This document shows, in pieces, positions 1 to 8,214 of a stretch of DNA of 64,000 nt (the first letter of the stretch is position 1; every line of letters starts with the position of its first letter). Made by a program: the position numbers and the translations under genes. Origin of the DNA: JAJPKK01 sp963807015 (GTDB taxonomy: Bacteria; Pseudomonadota; Alphaproteobacteria; Rhizobiales; Xanthobacteraceae); the NCBI GenBank assembly GCA_963807015.1, contig CAWEAS010000008.1:434001-498000 (forward strand), written 5' to 3'. Under the pieces are notes generated by a model that was not told the origin of the DNA, did not search any database, and worked only from the letters and a program-made list of their open reading frames with translations.

Positions 1-153
1 CTCAACCTGTTTGCGTCGCAAGCGATCTTCAATCAGCCGCTCTCCACGATCTATCGCGGCATCGTGCCGTTCGTGCTGATCAACTTCGCGACGCTCCTCT
101 TGATCAGCTACGTGCCGTGGATCTCGCTCGGCCTGCTCGGCAGCGGGAAGTGA
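1..153 (+). CDS. TRAP transporter large permease (DctM-like), C-terminal end
   Basis: The window opens inside this gene; the last 50 codons are visible, ending in TGA at 151-153. They encode a short loop and one strongly hydrophobic membrane segment followed by VPWISLGLL and a charged end, which resembles the last helix of DctM-type permeases. Those proteins carry organic acids inward in a sodium-driven TRAP system together with a periplasmic binding protein and a small DctQ subunit, which would lie to the left. The assignment rests on a short tail only; another polytopic permease is possible. Confidence 0.6.
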   Translation, partial: LNLFASQAIFNQPLSTIYRGIVPFVLINFATLLLISYVPWISLGLLGSGK

Positions 154-185
154 GCCAGCGGCGCGACAGCAAGTAGGATGTCTGG

Positions 186-926
186 CTACTGCCGTGCCTC
201 GCGTTCGATCGCGGCCCTGTCTTCCAGGCAATAGTAGCCCGCGAGCCTGGTCACCAGTTTGCCGTCCATCCATTCCTGGAGAACGCGGCTTAGATTTTCG
301 CGGGCGACGCCCGCCATGGCGGCGATGTCGCCCTGGCTCACCTTCTGCCGGATCAGGATGCGGCCGGCGCCGACGTCCTTGCCGAACGCGTCGGCAAGGA
401 CGATGAGCGTCCGCGCCGCACGGCCTTTGACCGACAGGAAGCTCGTCGCCAGCAGCGCGCCGTTGATGTCGCGCAGCCGGCGCGCCAGCACCGCCGCGAT
501 GCCGCGATAGATGGCGGGGTGCGCTTCACCGAACGCATCGAATACGGCACGGCTCACGAACCGCAGCGTCGTCTTGCGAATGGCGGCGACGCAGGCCGAC
601 CGCGGCGTGCCGTCGATGACCGACAGTTCACCGACCAGCGCGCCCGGTCCGAGAATCGCGAGGATGCGCTCGCGCCCTGATGGAAGATCGAGCGTGACCT
701 TCAGGAGACCATCGACCACCTGGTAACAGCCGTTGCAAGGATCGCCGGCGAGAAACAGCGTCTGCCCGGCATCGAGGGTGACAGGGCGCGCCTCGCGAAA
801 CAGCGCGGCCGCAAACTCGGCCGGCAGGATCGGATCGCGGATTTCATTCGCGGACGACGCCATGACGTCCGCCATACGCCGCGACAGCACGGCAAGGCAA
901 GCGCCCAGGGGGCAGTCGGTGGGCAA
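186..926 (-). CDS. Crp/Fnr-family transcriptional regulator
   Basis: A 246-residue cytoplasmic regulator. Residues about 35-150 form a cyclic-nucleotide-binding type beta-roll (LDAGQTLFLAGDP, then GPGALVGELSVIDGTPRSA, which resembles the phosphate-binding cassette). Residues about 165-240 form the winged helix-turn-helix, with the recognition helix VARENLSRVLQEW. The R-E-x-x-S-R pattern is the one that reads TGTGA half-sites in Crp. No Fnr-type cysteine cluster is obvious, although CNGC at about residue 64 is noted. The start is uncertain: ATGs at 926, 875 and 863 are all in frame and none has a clear ribosome site. The gene is divergent from the Gly/His-rich gene, with a Crp-like palindrome between them. 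The ligand is unknown. Confidence 0.85.
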   Translation of the reverse strand: MPTDCPLGACLAVLSRRMADVMASSANEIRDPILPAEFAAALFREARPVTLDAGQTLFLAGDPCNGCYQVVDGLLKVTLDLPSGRERILAILGPGALVGELSVIDGTPRSACVAAIRKTTLRFVSRAVFDAFGEAHPAIYRGIAAVLARRLRDINGALLATSFLSVKGRAARTLIVLADAFGKDVGAGRILIRQKVSQGDIAAMAGVARENLSRVLQEWMDGKLVTRLAGYYCLEDRAAIEREARQ

Positions 927-999
927 TCGGTAAACGCCCGCCCAGGCAGCGTTTCCGGCCGGAGCGGACTGGGCCTCCCGGGCCTCGCACCCCCCGCAT

Positions 1000-1015
1000 T
1001 GTGATGGCCATCACG
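1000..1015. promoter_or_regulatory. Crp-like operator palindrome
   Basis: TGTGATGGCCATCACG contains a perfect 14-base palindrome (1001-1014) and fits the Crp consensus TGTGA-N6-TCACA except for the last base. It lies between the Crp-family gene (leftward) and the Gly/His-rich gene (rightward, start 1126). It could therefore serve autoregulation, control of the neighbour, or both. The match is seen; the binding is inferred. Confidence 0.6.
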
Positions 1016-1125
1016 GCAACGTCGATTGGCGACCGCTAAAGCACTTTCCGGATGAACATCCGCGCAGCCCGCGGGACCAATCAGCGTGAGGGCTGATGCA
1101 GCCGCTCGATCGACAGGAGATGAAA

Positions 1126-1650
1126 ATGGTCACGCGCAAATTGATCTTCGCCGCTGCGACGCTCGCGAGCCTCGGCACGGCGGCACTCGTCCCGACCAGC
1201 GCTTCGGCGTTTGGGCATGGTGGCTTCCATGGCGGCCACGGTGGCGGCCACTTCGGCGGCCATCACTTTGGTGGTCACTTCGGTGGTCGTCACTTCGGCT
1301 TCCATCACTTCGGCGGCCATCGCTTCGGCTGGGGACACCGGTTTGGTTGGGGACACCGTTACGCCTGGGGTCACCGCTTCGGCTGGCACTACCCGCGGTA
1401 CAGCTACTGGAACTGGCGCTATCCCCGCTACGGGTACGGCTACGGCAACTACGGCACCAACTATGGCGCCTACGATGCTCCGAGCTACGACGACAGCTAT
1501 CAGGCGCCTGCCCCGCGCTATCGCGTGACCGGCCCCGTTCCATCCTACCGTCCGCCGTGCGGATGCCAGGAGGCCCCGCAGCAATACGCCGGTCCTCCGC
1601 CCGAAATGCCGCCGCAGCCGATGCCGCCGCGGTTCCGTCAAGGCAGCTGA
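1126..1650 (+). CDS. Gly/His-rich exported protein
   Basis: About 174 residues. The start is placed at ATG 1126 because AGGAG at 1115-1119 lies six bases upstream; ATGs at 1120 and 1096 are in frame but less well spaced. A signal peptide (KLIFAAATLASL, cut near ASAFG) is followed by a low-complexity region of GGH, HFGG and RFGWGH repeats, then a Tyr-rich stretch (YPRYGYGYGNYG) and a Pro/Gln-rich tail with one CGC. About 20 histidines lie in the first half, so metal binding is plausible but unproven. No enzyme motif is visible. The gene ends just before a strong terminator and is probably monocistronic. Confidence 0.75.
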   Translation: MVTRKLIFAAATLASLGTAALVPTSASAFGHGGFHGGHGGGHFGGHHFGGHFGGRHFGFHHFGGHRFGWGHRFGWGHRYAWGHRFGWHYPRYSYWNWRYPRYGYGYGNYGTNYGAYDAPSYDDSYQAPAPRYRVTGPVPSYRPPCGCQEAPQQYAGPPPEMPPQPMPPRFRQGS

Positions 1651-1689
1651 CTCTCCTCGTCATGGTGGCGCCGCCACCATGGCCACCTG

Positions 1690-1728
1690 CCCCGGCGACG
1701 ATCTCTCCGTCGCCGGGGCGTTTTTTTT
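1690..1728 (+). terminator. Rho-independent terminator
   Basis: The stem CCCCGGCGACG (1690-1700) pairs perfectly with CGTCGCCGGGG (1708-1718) across a 7-base loop and is followed by eight T residues (1721-1728). It closes the Gly/His-rich gene and separates it from the aldolase gene downstream. Confidence 0.92.
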
Positions 1729-1887
1729 ATTCCGGCGCGTTAACGCCACTTCTCCTCGGCACTCCGCTCGTGACCGCGAAATTCCCGGGGGCCGGCTGCG
1801 CGGATTTTTGCCGATGCGGCAATGCCGCGGATCGGCTATTGAGACCGCACGAGCTCCACGCGCCTTTGCCCTGACCGGAGATCCATC

Positions 1888-2841
1888 ATGCCGCGACATC
1901 CCTCGTTCGTTCCAACCGGCGTCATTCCGGCGGTGCTGCTGCCGTTCGACGACGAGCTTGCGATCGACGAGAAGAGCTTCCGCAGTCACTTGCGCCACGT
2001 TGGGGCTGTCGAGGGGCTGTCGGCCATCACGGTCAACGCCCACTCCACCGAGGTCGGCTCGTGCACCTTCGAGGAGCAGCGCCGGGTGATGGATATCACC
2101 GCCGACGAAGTGGGCGACCGCTTTCCGGTCGTGCACGGCGTATGGGCGGACGGCAGCCAGGCGGCCGCCAAGATCGCTAAGGCCGCGGCCGCCGGCGGCG
2201 CTTCGGCCCTCCTCGTCTTTCCGCCCGGACCGTTCACGCTTGGACAAAGCGCCGAAATGGCGATCGCGCACTTCCGCCGCATCGCCGACGCGAGCGACCT
2301 TCCGATCATCGCGTTCCAATATCCGCTCGCAACCGGCCAGGGGTATCCGCCGGAGACGCTGCTGAAGTTGCTCGACGCCGTGCCGTCGATCCGCGCCATC
2401 AAGGACTGGACCAACAACGTGCAGCTTCACGAGTGGCAGGTGCGGACGCTGCAAAGCCTGCCGCGGCCGGTGAACGTGCTCTCGACCCATTCGTCGTGGC
2501 TCTTCTCCTCGCTCGTCCTCGGTTGCAAGGGCCTGCTCTCGGGCTCCGGCAGCGTCATCGCCGACCTCCAGGCCAAGCTCTTCCGCGCGGTCGCGGCAAA
2601 CGACCTCGCCGCCGCCAAGGCACTCAACGACCGCATCTACCCGCTCGCGCGCGCCTTCTACTCCGATCCCTTCGTCGACATGCACAACCGCATGAAGGAA
2701 GCGCTGGTGCTGCTCGGCCAGTTGCCCCGCGCCGTCGTCCGCCCGCCGCTGGTGAAACTCGGCGCCGCCGAGATCGAGCGCATCCGCACAGCCCTCATCG
2801 AAGCCGGGCTCCTGGAAGGACGGGCCTCGCGCGCCGCCTGA
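1888..2841 (+). CDS. DapA/N-acetylneuraminate-lyase family aldolase
   Basis: A 317-residue TIM-barrel class I aldolase of the dihydrodipicolinate synthase superfamily. Visible marks are the N-terminal strand GVIPAVLLPF, the segment IIAFQYPLATG (the Tyr of the YNxP position) and IRAIKDW, whose Lys fits the Schiff-base position. GLLSGSGSVIADL fits the late glycine-rich strand. It probably cleaves or forms a 2-oxo acid with pyruvate; the substrate cannot be read. The neighbours (TRAP end, Crp) do not point to lysine synthesis, so a catabolic paralogue is more likely than DapA itself. The ATG at 1888 follows GGAG with good spacing. Confidence 0.85.
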   Translation: MPRHPSFVPTGVIPAVLLPFDDELAIDEKSFRSHLRHVGAVEGLSAITVNAHSTEVGSCTFEEQRRVMDITADEVGDRFPVVHGVWADGSQAAAKIAKAAAAGGASALLVFPPGPFTLGQSAEMAIAHFRRIADASDLPIIAFQYPLATGQGYPPETLLKLLDAVPSIRAIKDWTNNVQLHEWQVRTLQSLPRPVNVLSTHSSWLFSSLVLGCKGLLSGSGSVIADLQAKLFRAVAANDLAAAKALNDRIYPLARAFYSDPFVDMHNRMKEALVLLGQLPRAVVRPPLVKLGAAEIERIRTALIEAGLLEGRASRAA

Positions 2842-2864
2842 GGCTCCGCGGCGCCGGAACGGAC

Positions 2865-2926
2865 TTTCCCTGAGAACAGGGAAAGCCGCTTAAAAAAATA
2901 GGAATTTTTCCCTGAGAACAGGGAAA
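2865..2926. repeat. Two identical 20-base palindromes
   Basis: TTTCCCTGAGAACAGGGAAA occurs at 2865-2884 and again, without a mismatch, at 2907-2926. Each copy is a hairpin with 8-base arms. Partial copies of the arm (CAGGGAAA at 2931, AACAGGGA near 3045) continue the pattern into the reverse-strand ORF. The block lies downstream of the aldolase and downstream of the small reverse ORF, so it could act as a transcription end for both or be a decayed dispersed repeat. Confidence 0.8.
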
Positions 2927-2929
2927 ATA

Positions 2930-3085
2930 TCAGGGAAAGGCATTTTTTTGGCGTCCTTTCCGCCGCATCGCAGCCGTTTGCCCAGGGATGTCATAGGCTT
3001 GGCGCAGTTTCCCTAGGCCGCCCAACAGCGAAACTCCGCCTAAGAACAGGGACTTGCCGGTCAGCGGTACGAGGATGGCGTCCAA
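2930..3085 (-). CDS. Small unidentified protein (51 aa) with its own promoter
   Basis: Starts at TTG 3085, nine bases after a good ribosome site (AAGGAG, complement of 3095-3100), and ends in TGA at 2930. The product begins (M)DAILVPLTGKSLFLGG, has a Gly/Leu-rich middle (SLLGGLGKLRQAYD) and a basic tail (MRRKGRQKNAFP). I do not recognise a family. An in-frame stop lies upstream, so the ORF is not a fragment of a longer frame at its 5' end. A consensus-like promoter with an internal palindrome sits directly upstream, which argues that it is or was expressed. It may instead be part of a dispersed repeat element, since its 3' end runs into the palindromes at 2865-2926. Confidence 0.4.
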   Translation of the reverse strand: MDAILVPLTGKSLFLGGVSLLGGLGKLRQAYDIPGQTAAMRRKGRQKNAFP

Positions 3086-3111
3086 AATTTCGAACTCCTT
3101 ATAGGAATTAA

Positions 3112-3142
3112 ATTATAATATAGGTAATATCCTATATGTCAA
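3112..3142 (-). promoter_or_regulatory. Strong sigma70-like promoter with operator palindrome in the spacer
   Basis: Read on the reverse strand, TTGACA (3137-3142) and TATAAT (3112-3117) are both exact consensus hexamers with a 19-base spacer. The spacer is filled by the palindrome ATATAGGTAATATCCTATAT (3118-3137), with perfect 7-base arms. A repressor on this site would cover both promoter elements, the layout of autoregulated small modules. The surrounding AT-rich tract stands out from the GC-rich background. Confidence 0.7.
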
Positions 3143-3418
3143 ACGTCATTCGACCACGTCATTCGACCACGGGCGCGCCGCCGTTTCGGATCGGATGCGG
3201 AGAATAGGCACGTAATCTCCTCAGAATCTGCGGAGATTAGAGATGGAAATCCCAAGAGGCGAGTTCTGCCGATTTTTTCGGCAATCGCGTTTGATCAACA
3301 ATAAGTCACCTGCCTAATTCAAAGGCTGCCAATGAAAGTCACAGTGATCCTTGTCGCCGTCGCCGCACGACAAGCTGCCGAACGCGCTATTTAATTTATA
3401 TGCGGCGCTTGCCGCGCC
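3143..3418. other. Intergenic stretch, no gene seen
   Basis: No convincing coding region. A 13-base tandem duplication (CGTCATTCGACCA, 3144-3156 and 3157-3169) follows the promoter. A hairpin TAATCTCC / GGAGATTA (3213-3220 and 3232-3239) is the only other structure. The last 60 bases are AT-rich (TTTAATTTATATG at about 3390) just before the sigma54-like promoter, where a DNA-bending protein could act. Confidence 0.6.
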
Positions 3419-3436
3419 CTTGGCATGCTCTTTGCC
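3419..3436 (+). promoter_or_regulatory. Sigma54-type (-24/-12) promoter of the urea operon
   Basis: CTTGGCATGCTCTTTGCC matches YTGGCACG-N4-TTGCW: the GG (3422-3423) and GC (3434-3435) are at the required spacing. It ends about 45 bases before the likely urtA start, which fits transcription beginning near 3447. Nitrogen control through NtrC is the usual logic for urea transport; no clear NtrC site was found upstream. A urtA start at 3400 would lie upstream of this promoter, so a start at 3481 or later is preferred. Confidence 0.65.
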
Positions 3437-3480
3437 CGCCTCCCGCCGACGCGAACGGTCTTCGCTCGCGGTCGTCAAAC

Positions 3481-4804
3481 ATGAGGATAATGGAGATGCT
3501 CAATTCTTTCCGTGCGGTCGGGGAGCGGCCGATTTCCCGCCGGTGGCTTGCCGCGGCGGCTGGCCTGGCGCTGGGCCTGGCAGTTGTGCCGGCGAAGGCC
3601 CAGGACACCATCAAGGTCGGAATCCTGCATTCGTTGTCAGGCACGATGGCCATCAGCGAGACGACGCTGAAGGACGTGATGCTGATGCTCATTGACGAGC
3701 AGAACAAGAAGGGCGGTCTGCTCGGCAAGAAGCTCGAAGCCGTCGTGGTCGACCCCGCCTCGAACTGGCCGCTGTTTGCCGAGAAGGCGCGCGAACTCAT
3801 CAGCAAGGACAAGGTCGCCGTCGTGTTCGGCTGCTGGACCTCGGTGTCGCGCAAGTCGGTGCTGCCGGTGTTCAAGGAACTCGACAACGTCCTGTTCTAT
3901 CCGGTGCAGTACGAAGGCGAAGAGAGCGAGCGCAACGTCTTCTATACCGGCGCCGCCCCCAATCAGCAGGCGATCCCCGCCGTCGACTACCTGATGAAGG
4001 ATGAAAAGGTGACGCGCTGGGTGCTCGAAGGCACCGACTACGTCTATCCGCGCACCACCAACAAGATCCTCGAGGCCTATCTCAAGCAGAAGGGCGTCAA
4101 GGCCGAGGACATCTCGATCAACTACACGCCTTTCGGCCACGCCGACTGGCAGACCCGCGTCGCCGAGATCAAGAAGTTCGGCTCGGCCGGCAAGAAGACC
4201 GCCGTCGTCTCCACCATCAACGGCGACGCCAACGTGCCGTTCTACAAGGAGCTCGGTAACCAGGGCGTCAAGGCAACCGACATCCCGGTGGTGGCGTTCT
4301 CGGTCGGTGAAGAAGAACTCGCCGGCATCGACACCAAGCCGTTGCTCGGCCACCTTGCCGCCTGGAACTACTTCGAGTTCGATCAAGAGCCCGATCAACG
4401 ACAAGTTCATCGCCGACTGGCACACCTTCACCAAGAATCCGAAGCGCGTCACCAACGACCCGATGGAAGCACACTTCATCGGCTTCAATATGTGGGTGAA
4501 GGCGGTCGAGAAGGTGAAGTCCACCGATCCCGACAAAGTGATCGCAGCGCTGCCCGGCATCGAGGCGCCGAACCTCACCGGCGGCACTTCGAAAATGTTG
4601 CCGAACCACCACATCACCAAGCCGGTCTTCATCGGCGAAATCAAAGCGGACGGCCAGTTCGACGTGGTGTGGAAGACGCCCGGTCTCGTCCCCGGTGCAG
4701 CGTGGTCGCCGTATCTCGAAGGCTCGAAGGACCTCGAGGCCGACTGGGTCACCCTCAAGTGCGGCAACTACAACAAGGTCACCAAGAAGTGCGGTGGCAG
4801 CTGA
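3481..4804 (+). pseudogene. urtA: Urea ABC transporter substrate-binding protein, frameshifted
   Basis: The periplasmic urea receptor UrtA (type I periplasmic binding fold). From ATG 3481 the frame encodes a signal peptide (RRWLAAAAGLALGLAVVPAKA) and mature DTIKVGILHSLSG, with the family marks FGCWTSVSRKSVLPVF and DYVYPRTTNKILEAYL. After AWNYFE the frame breaks: GAGTTCGATC at 4375-4384 has one T more than the expected GAGTCGATC. Reading on in the +1 frame restores SIKSPINDKFIADWH through to KCGGS and the stop at 4804. Apart from this one base the protein is full length. It is either a recent inactivating mutation or a sequencing error; the rest of the operon is intact, which favours error or a very recent change. 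Confidence 0.88.
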
Positions 4805-4825
4805 CACACGCCTAAGCTCACGCTC

Positions 4826-4979
4826 TTCTCCCTCTCCCCGCTTGCGGGGAGAGGACGGGGTGAGGGGGCCTCTCCACAAACTCTCTAGAGCTCGCCTGGA
4901 GAGACCCCCTCACCCCCTCGCTTCGTTCGAAGGGGCTCCGGATCAAGTCCGGGATCTCTCCCCGCGGGGCGGGAGAGGT
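4826..4979. repeat. Family D palindromic repeat (copy 1)
   Basis: CTCTCCCCGCTTGCGGGGAGAG with a GGGGTGAGGGGG flank at the left and its inverted counterpart (CCCCCTCACCCC, CTCTCCCCGCGGGGCGGGAGAG) at the right form a long imperfect inverted repeat between urtA and urtB. It belongs to the GC-rich palindromic family seen at five other places in the window. It may act as an mRNA stabiliser or attenuator inside the operon. Confidence 0.75.
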
Positions 4980-5096
4980 GAACAACGTGCGTTACATTCG
5001 CAAACGCATTGAACCGGTCACACCGGGATAATAGGGTCGGGCAATCACGCGGAAGCGGCGCGACGCTGCCAGTTTGCTCGCCGGGATAACACTACG

Positions 5097-6764
5097 ATGC
5101 GGTGCCATGGAATGCGTTGCCTGAGGTCGGTCTGCCGCAGGATTGGCTTCCGGGCCATCGGCTACTTTGTAGTTGTTTTTGCGGTCCTCCTGGCATCGAT
5201 GATGATTTTCGCGGGCGTGACCGCGCGCGCCGCGAGCCTCGCCGAGGCGCTGCCGCATTTCACTGCCGACGATTACAGCGAGACCGATGCCGGCATCACC
5301 GCGATCGCCGAAAGCGGCGATCCACGCGCCGCCGTGATCATTCAGGCCCTGCAGGACGGGCGGCTCTTGTTCAGCGCCGAGCAGAAGAAGGTGTTTTACC
5401 GGCAGGCAGAGAATGCGCCGCTGCTCGACGCCGAAACGGGTCAGCCGGCCGCGAGCCCGCCGGCCGACCTTGCGCTGGTCCGCATCAACAACCGGCTGCG
5501 GCGCACCATCGGCGCGGCACTGGGCGGTCTCACCTTGATGTCGCCCGATCCCGACAAGCGCTACGAAGCGGCGCAGGCCGTGTTCAAGTCGCGCGACGCG
5601 ACCGCGCTGCCGACGCTCGAGACCGCGATCAGCAAGGAGACCGATCCCCGCGTCAAGAGAGCGCTGATGGAAGCCCGCGCCGCCATCATCCTGCTGTCGA
5701 GCGACGCCTCCGAAGACGACAAGATGGCGGCCGTCACCGTCATTCGCGAACGCGGCGACCAGGATGCGCTCGCGTTGTTGTCGGGCTTGCCCGCAACGAC
5801 GCCTGCCCCGGTCGCGACCGCCGCGGCCGAGGCGCGGGCCTCGATCTCGCGCGAACTGCAGATGTGGGACCTGCTGCAGAACGCCTGGTACGGGCTCTCG
5901 CTCGGCTCGGTGCTGCTGCTTGCCGCCATCGGGCTTGCCATCACCTTCGGCGTCATGGGCGTCATCAACATGGCCCACGGCGAGATGGTGATGATCGGCG
6001 CCTACGTCACCTTCGTCATCCAGGAGGTGATGCGCGCCTATAATCCGGGGTTGCTCGACTATTCGCTGATTATCGCCGTGCCGCTCGCGTTCGCGACGTC
6101 GGGCTTCATCGGCATCCTGATCGAGCGCGGCGTCATCCGCTTCCTCTATGGCCGGCCGCTTGAAACCCTGCTCGCGACCTGGGGTCTCTCCCTGATCCTC
6201 CAGCAGGCGGTGCGCTCGGCATTCGGCCCGACCAATCGCGAGGTGTCGGCGCCGTCGTGGATGAGCGGCGCTTTCGACCTCGGCCACATCACCATCACCT
6301 ATAACCGGCTGTGGATCATCTGCTTCACGCTCGGCGTGTTCGTAGCGCTGCTTGGCATGCTGCGGCTCACCCGCCTCGGCCTTGAAATGCGCGCCGTGAC
6401 GCAGAACCGTTCCATGGCCGCCGCGATGGGCATCCGCACCGAGCGCATCGACGCGCTGACCTTCGGCCTCGGCTCGGGCATCGCCGGCATCGCCGGCGTC
6501 GCGCTGTCGCAGATCGACAACGTGAGCCCCAATCTCGGCCAGGGCTACATCATCGATAGCTTCATGGTCGTGGTGTTCGGCGGCGTCGGCAATCTGTGGG
6601 GCACGCTCGTCGGCGCCTTCTCGCTCGGCATCGCCAACAAGTTCCTCGAGCCGGTGGCCGGCGCCGTGCTCGGCAAGATCGCGATCCTGGTGATCATCAT
6701 CCTGTTCATCCAGTGGCGGCCGCGCGGGCTCTTCGCCCTCAAGGGCCGCGCGGTGGAAGCATGA
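5097..6764 (+). CDS. urtB: Urea ABC transporter permease UrtB
   Basis: A 555-residue inner-membrane permease, one half of the urea channel. It has an N-terminal signal-like segment (about 20-45), then an extra 200-residue extracytoplasmic domain of helical repeats (LAEALPHFTADDY to ISRELQMWDLL) that is typical of UrtB and absent from ordinary branched-chain amino acid permeases. The LivH-like membrane domain follows from about residue 265 (GVMGVINMAHGEMVMIGAY, then GLGSGIAGIAGVALSQ and FGGVGNLWGTLVGA). The end overlaps the urtC start as ATGA. The first codons are read through from ATG 5097; a later start such as the in-frame ATG at residue 6 is possible. Confidence 0.95.
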   Translation: MRCHGMRCLRSVCRRIGFRAIGYFVVVFAVLLASMMIFAGVTARAASLAEALPHFTADDYSETDAGITAIAESGDPRAAVIIQALQDGRLLFSAEQKKVFYRQAENAPLLDAETGQPAASPPADLALVRINNRLRRTIGAALGGLTLMSPDPDKRYEAAQAVFKSRDATALPTLETAISKETDPRVKRALMEARAAIILLSSDASEDDKMAAVTVIRERGDQDALALLSGLPATTPAPVATAAAEARASISRELQMWDLLQNAWYGLSLGSVLLLAAIGLAITFGVMGVINMAHGEMVMIGAYVTFVIQEVMRAYNPGLLDYSLIIAVPLAFATSGFIGILIERGVIRFLYGRPLETLLATWGLSLILQQAVRSAFGPTNREVSAPSWMSGAFDLGHITITYNRLWIICFTLGVFVALLGMLRLTRLGLEMRAVTQNRSMAAAMGIRTERIDALTFGLGSGIAGIAGVALSQIDNVSPNLGQGYIIDSFMVVVFGGVGNLWGTLVGAFSLGIANKFLEPVAGAVLGKIAILVIIILFIQWRPRGLFALKGRAVEA

Positions 6765-8209
6765 CCGGCCGCCGCTTCGATACGATCACGATCGTTTTCG
6801 TGCTGGTGCTGTGCGGCCTCGCGGTGCTGGTGCCGTTCCTGAACATCGCACTGCCGACGTCGTCGCCGTTTCAGGTGCCGACCTATCTCGTCGCGCTGTG
6901 GGGCAAGTACGCGTGCTACGCGATCCTAGCCCTCTCCATCGATCTCATCTGGGGCTACTGCGGCATCCTTTCGCTCGGCCACGGCGCCTTCTTTGCGCTG
7001 GGCGGCTACGCCATGGGCATGTACCTGATGCGCCAGATCGGAACCCGCGGCGTCTATGCCGACCCGGTCCGTCCGGATTTCATGGTGTTCCTCAACTGGC
7101 CGGAGCTGCCGGTCTACTGGTACGGCTTCAACCACTTCGCCTATGCGCTGCTGATGGTGGTGCTGGTGCCGGGCGTCCTCGCATTCGTGTTCGGCTGGTT
7201 CGCGTTCCGCAGCCGTGTCACCGGCGTCTACCTCTCGATCATCACCCAGGCGCTGACCTTCGCGCTGATGCTCGGGTTCTTCCGCAACAATTTCGGCTTC
7301 GGCGGCAATAACGGCCTGACCGATTTCAAGGACATCCTCGGCTTCAATGTCCAGGCGGCGGGAACGCGTGGCGCGCTGTTCGCGATCTCGTGCGTGGTGC
7401 TCGCGTTCATGCTGCTGATGTGCCGCGCCATCGTCACCTCCAAGTTCGGCAAGGTGCTGATCGCGATCCGCGATGCCGAATTGCGCACGCGCTTCCTCGG
7501 CTACAAGGTCGAGTCCTACAAGCTCCTCGTCTTCACGCTGTCCGCGTGCATGGCCGGCGTCGCCGGCGCGCTCTACGTGCCGCAGGTCGGCATCATCAAT
7601 CCGAGCGAATTCGCACCGGCGAACTCCATCGAGGAAGTGGTGTGGGTCGCGGTCGGCGGCCGCGGCACGCTTGCCGGCGCGATCCTCGGCGCCTTCGTCG
7701 TCAACTTCGGCAAGACCTACTTCACGAGCGGCAGCCTGCTCTCCTATTGGGTGCTGGCGATCGCGACCCTCATCGTCCTCGTCGGCGTCGTTGCGGTGCG
7801 GCGCGACGCGCTCGTCGGCGCAATCGGCGGCTTTGTCGTGATGGGCATCGGCCTCCTCGGGGACTACCTGCTCGTGCAATCGGGCGCAGGCTTTTCTCTG
7901 ATGCCCTATTGGGGTTACGCGGTCGGCGGCATCCTGATCGTCACCGCGATGGGCTCGAGCTGGCACGGCTATCCGCTCGGCGCGATTTTCGGGGCGCTGC
8001 TCGTCTATTTCATCGTCACGCCGTTCGAGACCGTTGCGCTCGCGCCGTACTGGCTGTTCGCGCTGGGCGGCCTGTTCGTCGGCGTCACCTTGCTGCTGCC
8101 GCGCGGCATCGTCGGCACCCTCGCCCACTGGATCGAAGGTCGCCACAAGCCCGACAAGCCGGATGCCGCCGGCGCGCAGCCCGTCGGCGAGCCGATCGCG
8201 GCGGAGTGA
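6761..8209 (+). CDS. urtC: Urea ABC transporter permease UrtC
   Basis: 482 residues starting at ATG 6761, which overlaps the urtB stop by four bases. It is the second membrane subunit, LivM-like: IDLIWGYCGILSLGHGAFF at about residue 55, AEFAPANSIEEVVWVAVGGRGT-type loop near 285 and several further hydrophobic helices after 320. Compared with plain LivM it has an extra C-terminal membrane region, as UrtC proteins do. The end is charged (GRHKPDKPDAAGAQ). urtD begins five bases downstream, so the two are probably translationally linked. Confidence 0.94.
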   Translation: MTGRRFDTITIVFVLVLCGLAVLVPFLNIALPTSSPFQVPTYLVALWGKYACYAILALSIDLIWGYCGILSLGHGAFFALGGYAMGMYLMRQIGTRGVYADPVRPDFMVFLNWPELPVYWYGFNHFAYALLMVVLVPGVLAFVFGWFAFRSRVTGVYLSIITQALTFALMLGFFRNNFGFGGNNGLTDFKDILGFNVQAAGTRGALFAISCVVLAFMLLMCRAIVTSKFGKVLIAIRDAELRTRFLGYKVESYKLLVFTLSACMAGVAGALYVPQVGIINPSEFAPANSIEEVVWVAVGGRGTLAGAILGAFVVNFGKTYFTSGSLLSYWVLAIATLIVLVGVVAVRRDALVGAIGGFVVMGIGLLGDYLLVQSGAGFSLMPYWGYAVGGILIVTAMGSSWHGYPLGAIFGALLVYFIVTPFETVALAPYWLFALGGLFVGVTLLLPRGIVGTLAHWIEGRHKPDKPDAAGAQPVGEPIAAE

Positions 8210-8214
8210 GGGCG

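Noticed and set aside
3243..3317. A 24-codon ORF starting MEIPRGEF
   Set aside because: Too short, with no good ribosome site and no similarity; kept only as part of the intergenic stretch.
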